Under the pieces are notes generated by a model. It had not been told where the DNA came from and did not search any database. It saw only the letters and a list, made by a program, of their open reading frames with translations. Both the position numbers and the translations under genes were made by a program. Shown here one piece after another: positions 1 to 7,759 of a DNA stretch of 64,000 nucleotides (positions within the stretch are counted from its first letter, which is position 1; each line of letters begins with the position of its first letter). The DNA is from JBATTK01 sp049670505 (GTDB lineage: Bacteria; Bacteroidota; Bacteroidia; Flavobacteriales; Flavobacteriaceae): positions 30,713-94,712 of the forward strand of contig JBATTK010000110.1 in the NCBI GenBank assembly GCA_049670505.1, given 5' to 3'.

Positions 1-964
1 CGGCATATCTGTTCAAATATTCTATAGGGGTCATGTCGGTAATCTTCCGAAAGACATCCCTAAAACCCTTTGGGTCTGAATAGCCGACTTCATACATGAC
101 TTCATTTACCGTTTTACGTCCTTTTTCCAGCTCCTTTTTTGCAGCTTCGACCTTTACCCTTTGCAGGTATTCCAAAACGGTATTGGAGGTGGCATTTTTG
201 AACCTTCGTTCAAACGTACGCCTACTGAGCGCAATGTCCTTACATAAATCGCTTACCGATATTTTATCCCTATAGTTCTGCTCAATATACTCTTGGGCCT
301 TTAGGATGTACTCATCTTTATGGGTTTTTTGTCCCGAGAAAATCATAAAGGGAGATTGGCTACTACGGTCAATATCAATCATAAAACCTTTAGCCGCCAT
401 AATAGCGGTTTCCCGACCCGCATATTTTTCTATGAGGTAAATTACTAGGTTGGTAAAGGCGTATGCACCGCCGCTTGTATAAATACCGTCGGCTTCGGTA
501 ACTATTTTTTCATCCTTTAAAATAGCCTTCGGGAATAATTCCCTAAATAGGTTCGCGTATTGCCAATGGGTAGAACAGGGTTTTCCGTCCAATAAACCTG
601 TTGAGGCCAGAAAAAAGGAGGAGATACAAAGACTTACGATTTCTGCCCCTTCCTTATATCTACTTATCAGCCAAGGAATAAATCCGCCATTCCTTTTAAG
701 ACTTTCTTCATAATCCTCGTGAATAGCCGGAATAATGATCAGGTCGGTTTTTGGAACTTCTTGTATTATAGTTTCCGGGGTAATTGCGAATAATCCACCG
801 GATTTGTCCAAATTCTTTTCAAGTCCAACAAGATGAATATCAAAAAGAGGTTCTTTTTCCATCTGGGCATTGAATTCATTTACCCAAGACAACATTTGGT
901 GGGTACCTGCTATGTTTACAACACTTACGTGTCCCTTGGGAACCAGAATAGAGACGTGTTTCAT
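1..964 (-). CDS. GlxA-family AraC-type transcriptional regulator, C-terminus beyond window edge
   Basis: The gene begins at the ATG complementary to 962-964 and is still open at the window edge, so about 321 residues are visible and only the last few are missing. The N-terminal half is a DJ-1/PfpI (GATase1-like) domain, including a CISSFFLAS-like nucleophile-elbow region. The C-terminal half (about residues 225-321) is an AraC helix-turn-helix with the motifs SRRTFERRF and YSDPKGFRDVFRK. This order is that of GlxA/FtrA-type regulators, in which the DJ-1-like domain acts as a ligand-sensing or oligomerisation module. It is transcribed divergently from the VOC gene at 1114 across a gap of about 150 bp, so it may control the small-protein operon next to it; that is inference. 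Confidence 0.88.
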   Translation of the reverse strand, partial: MKHVSILVPKGHVSVVNIAGTHQMLSWVNEFNAQMEKEPLFDIHLVGLEKNLDKSGGLFAITPETIIQEVPKTDLIIIPAIHEDYEESLKRNGGFIPWLISRYKEGAEIVSLCISSFFLASTGLLDGKPCSTHWQYANLFRELFPKAILKDEKIVTEADGIYTSGGAYAFTNLVIYLIEKYAGRETAIMAAKGFMIDIDRSSQSPFMIFSGQKTHKDEYILKAQEYIEQNYRDKISVSDLCKDIALSRRTFERRFKNATSNTVLEYLQRVKVEAAKKELEKGRKTVNEVMYEVGYSDPKGFRDVFRKITDMTPIEYLNRYA

Positions 965-1042
965 TGGTCTTATTTTTAAATTACCTAAAAGTAACAAAAT
1001 GTAGTGTCGCAATCAACCCTTAGGATTGACGGAAACATACCT

Positions 1043-1072
1043 TTGAGGTTTTAAAAATCCCGTTTACCTTTG
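1043..1072 (+). promoter_or_regulatory. Bacteroidetes-type promoter of the 1114 operon
   Basis: TTG at 1043-1045, 19 nt, then TACCTTTG at 1065-1072: a full match to the TTG-N19-TAnnTTTG consensus. A start near 1079 would leave a leader of about 35 nt before the ATG at 1114. A second TACCTTTG at 1038-1045 lacks a correctly spaced TTG. Confidence 0.6.
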
Positions 1073-1113
1073 AGATAAGATGTTTTAAGACAACTCTTTA
1101 ACTAAATGCTGTT

Positions 1114-1527
1114 ATGAAATCAATATGGCTCAACCTTCCAGTTAAGGATATACAAAAATCAAGGACATTCTTCAACAAAATTGGCTTTCGTGAAAACCCG
1201 ATGCACAAAGAAGCCGAGCATTTGGCCAGCTTCCTAATCGGTGAAAATGATTTTGTAATGATGCTTTTTCCCGAAGAAACCTTTAAGGACTTTACTCAGA
1301 ATGCAATTGCCGATACAACCAAAGGAAATGAAATGCTCATAAACATAGATGCACAGTCTAGAGAAGAGGTTGATATTTTCGCGAAATCAGTAGAATCGGC
1401 AAACGGAGCGATATTCGCTGCACCCTCTGAAGTTGATGGTTGGATGTACGCATTTGGTTTTGTAGACCTTGATGGCCACCGATGGAGCATGTTGTATATG
1501 GATACAGATAAAATACCAAAGACATGA
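1114..1527 (+). CDS. VOC-family (glyoxalase/bleomycin-resistance fold) protein
   Basis: A 137-residue single-domain protein with the VOC beta-alpha-beta-beta-beta pattern: SIWLNLPVKDIQKSRTFF at the N-terminus and WMYAFGFVDLDGHRWSMLYMD at the C-terminus, the usual last strand with its metal-position acidic/His residues. Substrate cannot be inferred; members include dioxygenases, lyases and drug-binding proteins. It is the first gene of an operon whose members overlap by ATGA (the next gene starts at 1524), so translation is probably coupled. A consensus promoter lies at 1043-1072. Confidence 0.85.
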   Translation: MKSIWLNLPVKDIQKSRTFFNKIGFRENPMHKEAEHLASFLIGENDFVMMLFPEETFKDFTQNAIADTTKGNEMLINIDAQSREEVDIFAKSVESANGAIFAAPSEVDGWMYAFGFVDLDGHRWSMLYMDTDKIPKT

Positions 1528-1883
1528 ATATTTCACAAAAAGAAATCGCCATCGCATTTTCAAATGGGGAATTTGAAAAAACATATCCCTTTCTAAGCAA
1601 AGACATTGTTTGGGAAATAGTCGGAGAAAATACCTTTAAGGGTAAAGAAAATGTAATTACCAATTGCAAGCAGACCACCGAATATTTCAACTCGGTAGAA
1701 ACCATTTTCAACACGGAGGATGTAGTAACATCCAGTGACCGTATGATTGTACGGGGTACTGCTGAGTTTAAAAAAGAAGGTAAACGCGTTAATTTTATAA
1801 AGGCCTGTGATGTATATGAGTTTGATGATGAAGATAAGATTGTAAATATTTATTCCTATTGTATTCAAGAACAAAGTAAATGA
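1524..1883 (+). CDS. SnoaL/NTF2-like small protein
   Basis: 119 residues with the cone-shaped alpha+beta layout of SnoaL-like proteins: an N-terminal helix (ISQKEIAIAFSNGEFEKTYPFLSKDIVWEIVGENTFKG) followed by strands containing IVRGTAEF and the closing segment ACDVYEFDDEDKIVNIYSYC. Members are isomerases, hydrolases or ligand-binding proteins, and no catalytic assignment is possible here. It starts within the stop codon of the VOC gene and its own stop overlaps the start of the AlkD-like gene at 1880, so the three are translationally coupled. Confidence 0.75.
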   Translation: MNISQKEIAIAFSNGEFEKTYPFLSKDIVWEIVGENTFKGKENVITNCKQTTEYFNSVETIFNTEDVVTSSDRMIVRGTAEFKKEGKRVNFIKACDVYEFDDEDKIVNIYSYCIQEQSK

Positions 1884-2587
1884 CAGCTCACCAATTCATA
1901 GAAAAATTAGCCGCCTTTAAAAATGAAAAGGAGCTACACAAAGTAGCAAGATTCTTTAAGGGGAACGATGGTGTGACAAAAGCCCTTGGGGTAAAATTTG
2001 GCGATGTCTTTAGAACGGCAAAAGAGTTTGCCGAGATGCCTTTGGACGAAATCAACAAATTGCTGGATAACGAATATTATGAAATCCGGATGGGGGCAGT
2101 GAGCATAATGGACTATCAGGTTAAAAGGAAAAAGACTAGCGAAGAACGCAAAAAAGAACTCTTTGAGCTATATCTCAACCGCCACGACCGACTCAATAAT
2201 TGGGATTTTGTGGATAGAGGTTCATATAACATCATTGGTGAGTACCTAATGGATAAACCAAGGGACATTCTATATGAACTAGCGAAATCCAATAATATCT
2301 GGGAACGGCGTACCGCCATTGTAAGTACCTATGCCTTTATCAAAAAAGGACAAGTGGGCGATACCTTTGCTATCGCTGAAATTTTAGTAAATGACAAAGA
2401 AGAACTCATGAACAAAGCTGTGGGAAGTTGGATACGCGAGGCAGGAAAGAAAGATGAAAACCGATTGAAAGCCTTTCTGGACCTACATGCAAGGACAATG
2501 CCGAGAGTAACCCTAAGATATGCAGTGGAAAAATTGGACAAACAAGACAAAGAACATTATATGAATCTCAAAAATCAAAAACCATGA
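1880..2587 (+). CDS. AlkD-like DNA alkylation repair (HEAT-repeat) protein
   Basis: 235 residues, nearly all alpha-helical, in the pattern of the ALK/HEAT repeats of AlkC/AlkD-type DNA glycosylases: repeated ...EINKLLDNEYYEIRMGAV..., ...DKPRDILYELAKSNNIWERRTAIVS..., and ...NKAVGSWIREAGKKDENRLKAFL... segments. The WERRTAIVSTYAFI and KAVGSWIREAG motifs are characteristic of the DNA-facing helices. AlkD removes bulky or positively charged alkylated bases. It overlaps the genes on both sides by four bases. Whether it is catalytically active cannot be settled from sequence alone. Confidence 0.8.
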   Translation: MTAHQFIEKLAAFKNEKELHKVARFFKGNDGVTKALGVKFGDVFRTAKEFAEMPLDEINKLLDNEYYEIRMGAVSIMDYQVKRKKTSEERKKELFELYLNRHDRLNNWDFVDRGSYNIIGEYLMDKPRDILYELAKSNNIWERRTAIVSTYAFIKKGQVGDTFAIAEILVNDKEELMNKAVGSWIREAGKKDENRLKAFLDLHARTMPRVTLRYAVEKLDKQDKEHYMNLKNQKP

Positions 2588-3009
2588 AAGTAAATCCTTA
2601 TCTCAATTTTGACGGTACGGCCGAGGCGGCATTTGAACATTACAAATCTATATTTGGCGGAGAATTTATTGCCAAAATGAAAATGACCGAAGCCCCGGAG
2701 AGCGACAAACTCCCTGAAAGCGAAAGAGACAGAATGATGCATATATCACTGGCTATTGCTGAAGACACCATTTTAATGGCATCGGATATTATGCCCTCGG
2801 CGGGTCATAAGTTACCGGAAGGAAGTAATTGTTATATCTCGTTGCATCCCACTTCCAGAGAAGAAGCGGACCGACTGTTTAACGGCCTATCCGAAGGGGG
2901 TGAAGTAGAAATGCCCATGGAAGATCAGTTTTGGGGAGATTACTTCGGTAGTTTTATTGACCGTTTCGGAGTGAAATGGATGGTAAATTATAATGAACAG
3001 TACATCTAA
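2584..3009 (+). CDS. PhnB-like VOC-family protein
   Basis: 141 residues beginning MKVNPYLNFDGTAEAAFEHYKSIFGGEF, the signature of the PhnB / 3-demethylubiquinone-methyltransferase-like branch of the VOC superfamily, and ending FWGDYFGSFIDRFGVKWMVNY, the conserved last strand. Genes of this kind are often labelled as methyltransferases but lack a methyltransferase fold, and their function is unknown. It starts in the stop codon of the AlkD-like gene and is followed 5 bp later by the SRPBCC gene. Confidence 0.85.
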   Translation: MKVNPYLNFDGTAEAAFEHYKSIFGGEFIAKMKMTEAPESDKLPESERDRMMHISLAIAEDTILMASDIMPSAGHKLPEGSNCYISLHPTSREEADRLFNGLSEGGEVEMPMEDQFWGDYFGSFIDRFGVKWMVNYNEQYI

Positions 3010-3014
3010 TTCCG

Positions 3015-3425
3015 ATGAAAGCAATTACCGTACAAACAAAAATTAACGACACCCTTGAAAAAGTCTGGGACCGCTACACAAAACCCGGCCACATCATTCA
3101 TTGGAATTTTGCCACACCGGAATGGCGTTGCCCTACGGCCAATAATGACGTACGTGTAGGTGGTGTGCTCAACACCCGTATGGAAGCCAAGGATGGCAGT
3201 ATGGGCTTTGATTTCATTGCAACGTACACTCAGGTAAAACCAATGGTCCATCTAGAGTATTCCTTAGAGGATAACAGGAAAGTAAACGTGTTCTTTGCGC
3301 AGGATGGAAACATGGTCACGGTAACGGGTACTTTTGAGCCTGAAAAATCCAATCCAGAAGAGATGCAACAACAGGGCTGGCAATCGATAATGGATAATTT
3401 TAAAAAATATGTGGAATCCACTTGA
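3015..3425 (+). CDS. SRPBCC (AHSA1-like) protein
   Basis: 136 residues with the START/Bet v1-like pattern: KTKINDTLEKVWDRYTKPGHIIHWNFATPEWRCPTANNDVRVGG, a central strand block ending VHLEYSL, and a long C-terminal helix GWQSIMDNFKKYVES. This is the activator-of-Hsp90-ATPase-1-like (AHSA1) branch common in bacteria as small hydrophobic-ligand binding proteins. It sits 5 bp after the PhnB-like gene and belongs to the same operon. Confidence 0.82.
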   Translation: MKAITVQTKINDTLEKVWDRYTKPGHIIHWNFATPEWRCPTANNDVRVGGVLNTRMEAKDGSMGFDFIATYTQVKPMVHLEYSLEDNRKVNVFFAQDGNMVTVTGTFEPEKSNPEEMQQQGWQSIMDNFKKYVEST

Positions 3426-3482
3426 AACCACCATAAAATTACCAAAATCAATAGTAAACCCAATTGCGGTAATTCTCCACGT

Positions 3483-3821
3483 ATGCAATTCGTACAGGAC
3501 TTAAACACTGCCTATGCCAAGGGTAATGCCAACTTCATTCTGGTGCATGCCAGTAAAGATATCGTTCGGTATACGTACGGTGTCCAAAAGATTGAAGGTA
3601 AAGATGCTTTTTCGAAAGCGATACACAAAATGAAAAACTATGTGACCGATGAAATAACCGTTCATAGCATCATCGCCCATGGCCGAGAGGCCTCATCTAA
3701 TGGCAAAATAAAAATGGGTGGCCGTACCTATGCCTTTTGTGATGTGTATCATTTTGTAAACAAGAGATGCAATGTGGTCAAAGAAATGCATACATATGTG
3801 GTAGCTATATCGTCCAAATAA
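3483..3821 (+). CDS. SnoaL/NTF2-like small protein
   Basis: 112 residues: helix MQFVQDLNTAYAKGNANFILVHASKDIVRYTYG, then strands including EITVHSIIAHGREASSNGKIKMGGRTYAFCDVYHFVN and a C-terminal strand. This is the SnoaL-like fold again, the second in this operon. The 57-bp gap before it and 40-bp gap after it are compatible with continued cotranscription. Ligand and reaction are unknown. Confidence 0.68.
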   Translation: MQFVQDLNTAYAKGNANFILVHASKDIVRYTYGVQKIEGKDAFSKAIHKMKNYVTDEITVHSIIAHGREASSNGKIKMGGRTYAFCDVYHFVNKRCNVVKEMHTYVVAISSK

Positions 3822-3861
3822 TGATTAATTTAGGTCATTAACAAAATTAAATACTAGACCA

Positions 3862-4254
3862 ATGGAATCAAAAAAGCAAATTTCAAAAGGCCGTTTATGG
3901 GTTTCCTATATCTTACAGGCCATCATTGTAATTATGTTCCTCATGGGAGCCGTTATGAATATCCTGGGTACGGAACAGGCCGTAAACGGTGCCGTTACTA
4001 TGGGCTATCCTGAGTCCTCTGTGATGTATTTGGGCTTGGTACTGCTCTTAAGCACCGTTTTATATGCCTATCCCAAGACATCGGGATTGGGGGCAATATT
4101 GCTTACAGGATGGCTGGGCGGTGCAGTGGCCACGCATGCCATACATCAAGACCCTATCTTCAATATTTTTTTCCCCATTCTGTTCGGTACAGTGATGTGG
4201 TTGGCCATATGGTTGCGTCAAGACAAAGTAAGGCAATTTTTAAAATTGAAATAG
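3862..4254 (+). CDS. DoxX-like four-helix membrane protein
   Basis: 130 residues with four predicted membrane helices (about 12-33, 53-68, 74-90, 99-118). The pattern FLMGAVMNILG, ...MGYPESSVMYLGLVLLLSTVLYAYPKTSGLGAILLTGWLGGAVATHA is typical of DoxX-family proteins, where a conserved Gly-rich third helix carries the His. DoxX relatives are membrane-associated redox or quinone-linked proteins of poorly known role. Last gene of the small-protein operon. Confidence 0.85.
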   Translation: MESKKQISKGRLWVSYILQAIIVIMFLMGAVMNILGTEQAVNGAVTMGYPESSVMYLGLVLLLSTVLYAYPKTSGLGAILLTGWLGGAVATHAIHQDPIFNIFFPILFGTVMWLAIWLRQDKVRQFLKLK

Positions 4255-4414
4255 AGAGTGCGATTATATTGATTCATTTTTAAGTTTTTAAGAAAATTAA
4301 ACCAAAATGGACCCATTAGTATGTAAAATGGATGCTACAAATAAAATTCTCAACTTTGTAAAGTAAGCTAGGTCCTTCATTTTCAATTTAGGGTAATCCA
4401 TTAGTATAGACTTA

Positions 4415-4990
4415 ATGGAAGATTTCTATCAACAATCTTTTTATTCTTATACCCTTGTACCGAGTCTCACCCTTCCAACAGGAATTGGATTTGGCCCTAA
4501 TTTTAAACATAGGGCAGGGACGAGTATTTTCAATGTGTTCGGTCCCCTGTGGTTTCAATCATTTGAAGACTCTGATTTCATTGATATGGGATTTGGTCAT
4601 CAGGATAAACTTAGGGAACTAAGTACACATGAATTTGGGCACTCATTTGTTAATCCATTGCTGGATGAGTTCCCCAAAGAATTGTTCGATCAGACTGAAA
4701 AATTGTTTGACCCTATTAAATCGCAAATGATGGATCAAGGCTATCCCGATTGGGGGTATTGCCTTGATGAACACTTTGTAAGAGCTGGCGAAGTAATTAT
4801 TGCCAGGAATATGGGGGGCATTGGTGGGACAATCGAACTTGAAAAAGAGTATGTTGAAAAAAGGAGTTTCATTTATCTATCCATGATTATTGATGGATTG
4901 GCTTATTATAATGCAAAAAAACAAATATCGTACAAAGAAGCTGTACACCGGGTCATGAAGAAATTAGGTGCTATAGCTCATAAAAAATAG
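4415..4990 (+). CDS. DUF4932 protein, probably 5'-truncated
   Basis: 191 residues holding an intact metalloprotease-like centre ELSTHEFGHSFVNPLLDE (HEFGH, about residues 71-75), and downstream helices with EHFVRAGEVIIAR and the C-terminal segment of DUF4932 proteins. Full-length members usually have a signal peptide and a few hundred residues before this motif. Here the reading frame upstream meets a stop at 4394-4396 and nothing in 4255-4414 resembles the missing half, so the gene looks like the C-terminal remnant of a secreted zinc-peptidase-like protein. It could still be translated from the ATG at 4415, but without an export signal. Confidence 0.55.
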   Translation: MEDFYQQSFYSYTLVPSLTLPTGIGFGPNFKHRAGTSIFNVFGPLWFQSFEDSDFIDMGFGHQDKLRELSTHEFGHSFVNPLLDEFPKELFDQTEKLFDPIKSQMMDQGYPDWGYCLDEHFVRAGEVIIARNMGGIGGTIELEKEYVEKRSFIYLSMIIDGLAYYNAKKQISYKEAVHRVMKKLGAIAHKK

Positions 4991-5195
4991 GATTTTCTAA
5001 AGTCTGAAAGCCCTCTTATTTTAACAGTCCAATAATGAACGGTTATGCTATTAATAGCATCATGTGGCACAACTTAGCTTATTGCCGAGACCGGAAATAG
5101 ATAATGCCCCGAAATGGGTGTAGAGCGATCCAAGAAGCATTTGTAATTGGCGGACAGTGTCCGGAATAATGTATAAAAGATTTATAAAGTTCAGA

Positions 5196-5237
5196 TAGTT
5201 TTGTAAATCAAATAACTGTTGTATATTTACAACAGTT
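5196..5237 (+). promoter_or_regulatory. MarR-gene promoter with operator abutting the start codon
   Basis: TAGTTTTG (5196-5203) matches the -7 element. A perfect inverted repeat follows at 5214-5237: arms AACTGTTGTA and TACAACAGTT around a 4-nt spacer, ending one base before the ATG at 5238. Its position is that of an autoregulatory operator for the MarR protein encoded immediately downstream. Confidence 0.65.
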
Positions 5238-5690
5238 ATGAAAGACAACAATAGAATCAGCTACGACAAAAGCACTTCCATAGGGATGTTGACAGGTTCT
5301 ATTTTTAATCTGCTGAAAGGGGAACTGCAACAACAGTTCAATAAAAGAAAACTGCCTTTAAGGGTAGAACTGTTTCCGATAATCAACAGACTTTTTCTTC
5401 AGGATGCCGTATCACAACAGACTATTGCGGAATGGTTCGGTTATGACAGGCCAAAAACATCCAGGGTATTGGACGAACTGGAAAATGCCGGATTTGTCCA
5501 ACGTATGGAGGATCCGGGGAGCAGAAGGACAAAGCTTATTTGTTTGTCCTCTTTTACCAAAGAAAACAAACCCTTGATCATAGATGCATTGGAAGAGGCT
5601 TTTGAAATCGCCTATAAAGGCTTTACCCAAAAAGAAATCACTGAGTTGATAAAAAACCTCCAACGGGTTAAACGCAACTTGGAAGGATAA
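5238..5690 (+). CDS. MarR-family transcriptional regulator
   Basis: 150 residues with the MarR winged helix: QTIAEWFGYDRPKTSRVLDELENAGFVQRMEDPGSRRTKLICLS (about residues 58-101, recognition helix plus the basic wing DPGSRRTK) between N- and C-terminal dimerisation helices. MarR dimers bind 16-24 bp dyads, and a perfect 24-bp dyad touches this gene's start codon. A degenerate copy precedes the SDR gene at 5810. The likely scheme is autorepression plus control of the SDR-NTF2 pair; the inducer is unknown. Confidence 0.88.
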   Translation: MKDNNRISYDKSTSIGMLTGSIFNLLKGELQQQFNKRKLPLRVELFPIINRLFLQDAVSQQTIAEWFGYDRPKTSRVLDELENAGFVQRMEDPGSRRTKLICLSSFTKENKPLIIDALEEAFEIAYKGFTQKEITELIKNLQRVKRNLEG

Positions 5691-5702
5691 AAAATTTACA
5701 TA

Positions 5703-5725
5703 AAATGTTGTATAATGTAACAGTT
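5703..5725 (+). promoter_or_regulatory. Second, degenerate MarR operator upstream of the SDR gene
   Basis: AAATGTTGTATAATG... at 5703-5725 matches the left 12 bases of the 5214-5237 operator with one change, and its right half (TAACAGTT) matches after a one-base shortening. It lies about 85 bp before the SDR start. Confidence 0.45.
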
Positions 5726-5809
5726 GTTGATTGAAACAAAGTAATGCTGATGAGCTTTTAGAAAGCGAAACTCCCTACAGAGTCCATTACAAATTCTAAA
5801 AAGGATATT

Positions 5810-6535
5810 ATGAAAAAAAGAACATTTTTAATTACAGGAGCTACAAAGGGAATAGGAAAGGCAACAGCCTTAACATTGGCGAATGAGAATTCTCAAATTG
5901 CAGTGACCTATGCAAACAATAAAAGTAAGGCAGAAGAAACTGTTTTAGAACTTAAAGCCAAGGGTGCAAAAGCGATTGCCTTACCACTCGATCTGCACGA
6001 TCCAAATAGTGTAAACCTTATATTTTCAACAATTGAAGAACAGTTTGGGAAAGTTGATGTACTTATAAGTAATGCGTTTGGCAAGTCCATATTCAAACCA
6101 CTTTATCTTGTTGAGGATAAGGAGTATGAAGAAACCTTTTCCGCAGTAAAGGGAACATTTCTTCTTCTGCAAAATGCTGCCGAGCACATTGCCGACCATG
6201 GAACTATCCTGGTAACCTCAAGTGGGGCCACTGTAATGCCGGTGCCTGCAGGAGGATTATATGCAGGGGCGAAATCCGCAATAGAACAATTTGCCCTCAG
6301 CCTTTCAAAAGAACTCGGGGAACGTAACATAAATGTTAACGTAATTCTTCCCGGTGTTACCGATACTGAAAGTCTCGTTGCCCCTGAGGAAATGATCGAT
6401 CAATTAATCGCACAAACTCCTCTAGGAAGACTCGGTAAGCCTAGTGATGTGGCAAATGCCATAGCACATTTAGCAAGCCCTGAAAACAAATGGGTCAATA
6501 TGCAAAAAATAGGTGTAAACGGAGGAATACTTTAA
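5810..6535 (+). CDS. SDR-family NAD(P)-dependent oxidoreductase
   Basis: 241 residues with the classical SDR elements: cofactor loop TGATKGIGKA (about residues 8-17), SNAFGKS near residue 86 in place of NNAG, Ser in TSSGAT (about 137-142) and the catalytic YAGAK (about 151-155), then PGVTDTE. It is a full-length classical SDR, close to 3-oxoacyl-ACP reductase/EntA-like enzymes, but the substrate is unknown. It lies downstream of the MarR gene with a degenerate MarR operator between them and is followed 31 bp later by an NTF2-like gene. Confidence 0.88.
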   Translation: MKKRTFLITGATKGIGKATALTLANENSQIAVTYANNKSKAEETVLELKAKGAKAIALPLDLHDPNSVNLIFSTIEEQFGKVDVLISNAFGKSIFKPLYLVEDKEYEETFSAVKGTFLLLQNAAEHIADHGTILVTSSGATVMPVPAGGLYAGAKSAIEQFALSLSKELGERNINVNVILPGVTDTESLVAPEEMIDQLIAQTPLGRLGKPSDVANAIAHLASPENKWVNMQKIGVNGGIL

Positions 6536-6566
6536 TAGCAAATTGTAAAGTTTAAAATTAAAACAA

Positions 6567-7049
6567 ATGAAAACACGCATAGAAATAGACAATTTTAGAC
6601 CGCAAGCCGTAAACGAAGACGCCCTTAAGATTGGGATAGAACTATTTAAAAGACTTAACGAGGGAGCACAAACTGGTAAATGGGACCCATTTTTGGAACT
6701 GTTGCACGAAGACCTGACTTGGTTTGCTCCAGTAGACGGATTTCAAGGACTGCATAAGGACAAAGCTTCCATGGCAAAACTATTTACACATCATGCAGCG
6801 GTAACAAGAACTACTTGGGAATTAAGAAATATAATTGCCAATGGGAACGAAATAGGATTTGAATCTTGGACACACGGTACGATAGAAGGAAAATCTTATG
6901 GAAATCAATTGATGATGTTATTTGTTATCGAAAATGGAAAAGCAAGTCATATCAGGGAATATGCAGGGTATGTGAATGGTGTTGGAGATTTTGTCGGTAT
7001 TGGAACGGCGAACGACGGACAAGAAGCCTATTCATATAAAAAGGGGTAA
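6567..7049 (+). CDS. NTF2/SnoaL-like (ketosteroid-isomerase-fold) protein
   Basis: 160 residues; an N-terminal extension, then the ketosteroid-isomerase-like core FKRLNEGAQTGKWDPFLELLHEDLTWFAPVDGFQGLHKDKASMAKLF and C-terminal strands with FVIENGKASHIREYAGYVNG. The conserved acidic/aromatic pocket residues of the fold are present, but no specific enzyme is implied. The gene is 31 bp behind the SDR and probably shares its promoter, an arrangement seen with small-molecule redox/isomerase pairs. Confidence 0.78.
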   Translation: MKTRIEIDNFRPQAVNEDALKIGIELFKRLNEGAQTGKWDPFLELLHEDLTWFAPVDGFQGLHKDKASMAKLFTHHAAVTRTTWELRNIIANGNEIGFESWTHGTIEGKSYGNQLMMLFVIENGKASHIREYAGYVNGVGDFVGIGTANDGQEAYSYKKG

Positions 7050-7375
7050 GCAAGCTTCTAGAAAGGATGTTTGAGTAGTGGTGGTTTGCATGTAAGTTCA
7101 GACCACTACTACCTTTATATAAATAGCCTAATCTTAATTTTGGAATTGTTTCCCAAAACGAACATTTTATGTGATAGGTTTCTTGGACTTCATTTTACCA
7201 AGAAAGAAATATCACTATGTAAATTTAATCCTAGGTTCCATTAAACTTTTTTTGTTCAACGTTCAAATGCTAAAAACAAAGATTACCTTATATAGTGAGG
7301 CTTTATAAAGGAATGGTTTTTCTAGGACATGGCATAAAACGTCCAATGCTCTTCATCCTATGATTTTCCTATTCC
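7050..7375. other. 326-bp intergenic region with one hairpin
   Basis: No reading frame is convincing. A 9-bp stem with arms at 7074-7082 (AGTAGTGGT) and 7102-7110 (ACCACTACT) and a 19-nt loop lies just after the NTF2 gene and may end its transcript, though the T-run that follows is weak. Nothing else recognisable. Confidence 0.4.
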
Positions 7376-7654
7376 CTATTTCGGTTCAACCATTACAAAA
7401 TGAACGCTTTCCTCTTTTTCATCAGTAAGGGAAAGGTGAAATATCCTTTGCAAAACCACCAATCGGATGGGGCAGGAGGTATCCTTCAAATCCGAAACAA
7501 AAAATTGATCTCCCACGTTCAACAAAATTTTGTGTCTTGCATATTGGGTTTCCAAAATATGGGTAACAACGATTTGAACCCCTTCTTTTATTACAAAAGA
7601 ATCGGTTCCTAAATTTTCCACTGATGGAAATACCAAGTCGACCGTTATTTTCAT
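7376..7654 (-). CDS. Small hypothetical protein
   Basis: 92 residues from the ATG complementary to 7652-7654; an in-frame ATG five codons upstream gives 97. The sequence MKITVDLVFPSVENLGTD and the following strand-rich segments (KILLNVGDQFFVSDLKD, RLVVLQRIFHLS) suggest a small beta-barrel or strand-rich soluble protein. I recognise no family. I prefer the inner start because a -7-like TAAGTTAG at 7670-7677 would place transcription initiation near 7665, after the outer ATG. It ends convergently to nothing and lies 105 bp beyond the pyruvate kinase stop. Confidence 0.5.
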   Translation of the reverse strand: MKITVDLVFPSVENLGTDSFVIKEGVQIVVTHILETQYARHKILLNVGDQFFVSDLKDTSCPIRLVVLQRIFHLSLTDEKEESVHFVMVEPK

Positions 7655-7669
7655 TTCATTGGATAGCAC

Positions 7670-7712
7670 CTAACTTAAAGAGTCGGAAATATCCAAAATG
7701 TTACATATGTTG
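7670..7712 (-). promoter_or_regulatory. Possible weak member of the TGA/TAAC dyad promoter family
   Basis: On the minus strand CAACATATGTAA (7701-7712) resembles the TAAC-N4-GTTA variant with two mismatches. TAAGTTAG (7670-7677) lies at exactly the 35-bp offset seen at the stronger sites of 21.9-44.6 kb. Weak alone. Confidence 0.3.
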
Positions 7713-7759
7713 TACTATAAGTGGAACCCTTAAAAATTAAAATAACGGCCAATCCATAG

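Noticed and set aside
5060..5251. 63-codon minus-strand frame before the MarR gene
   Set aside because: It covers the MarR promoter and operator and has no recognisable features.
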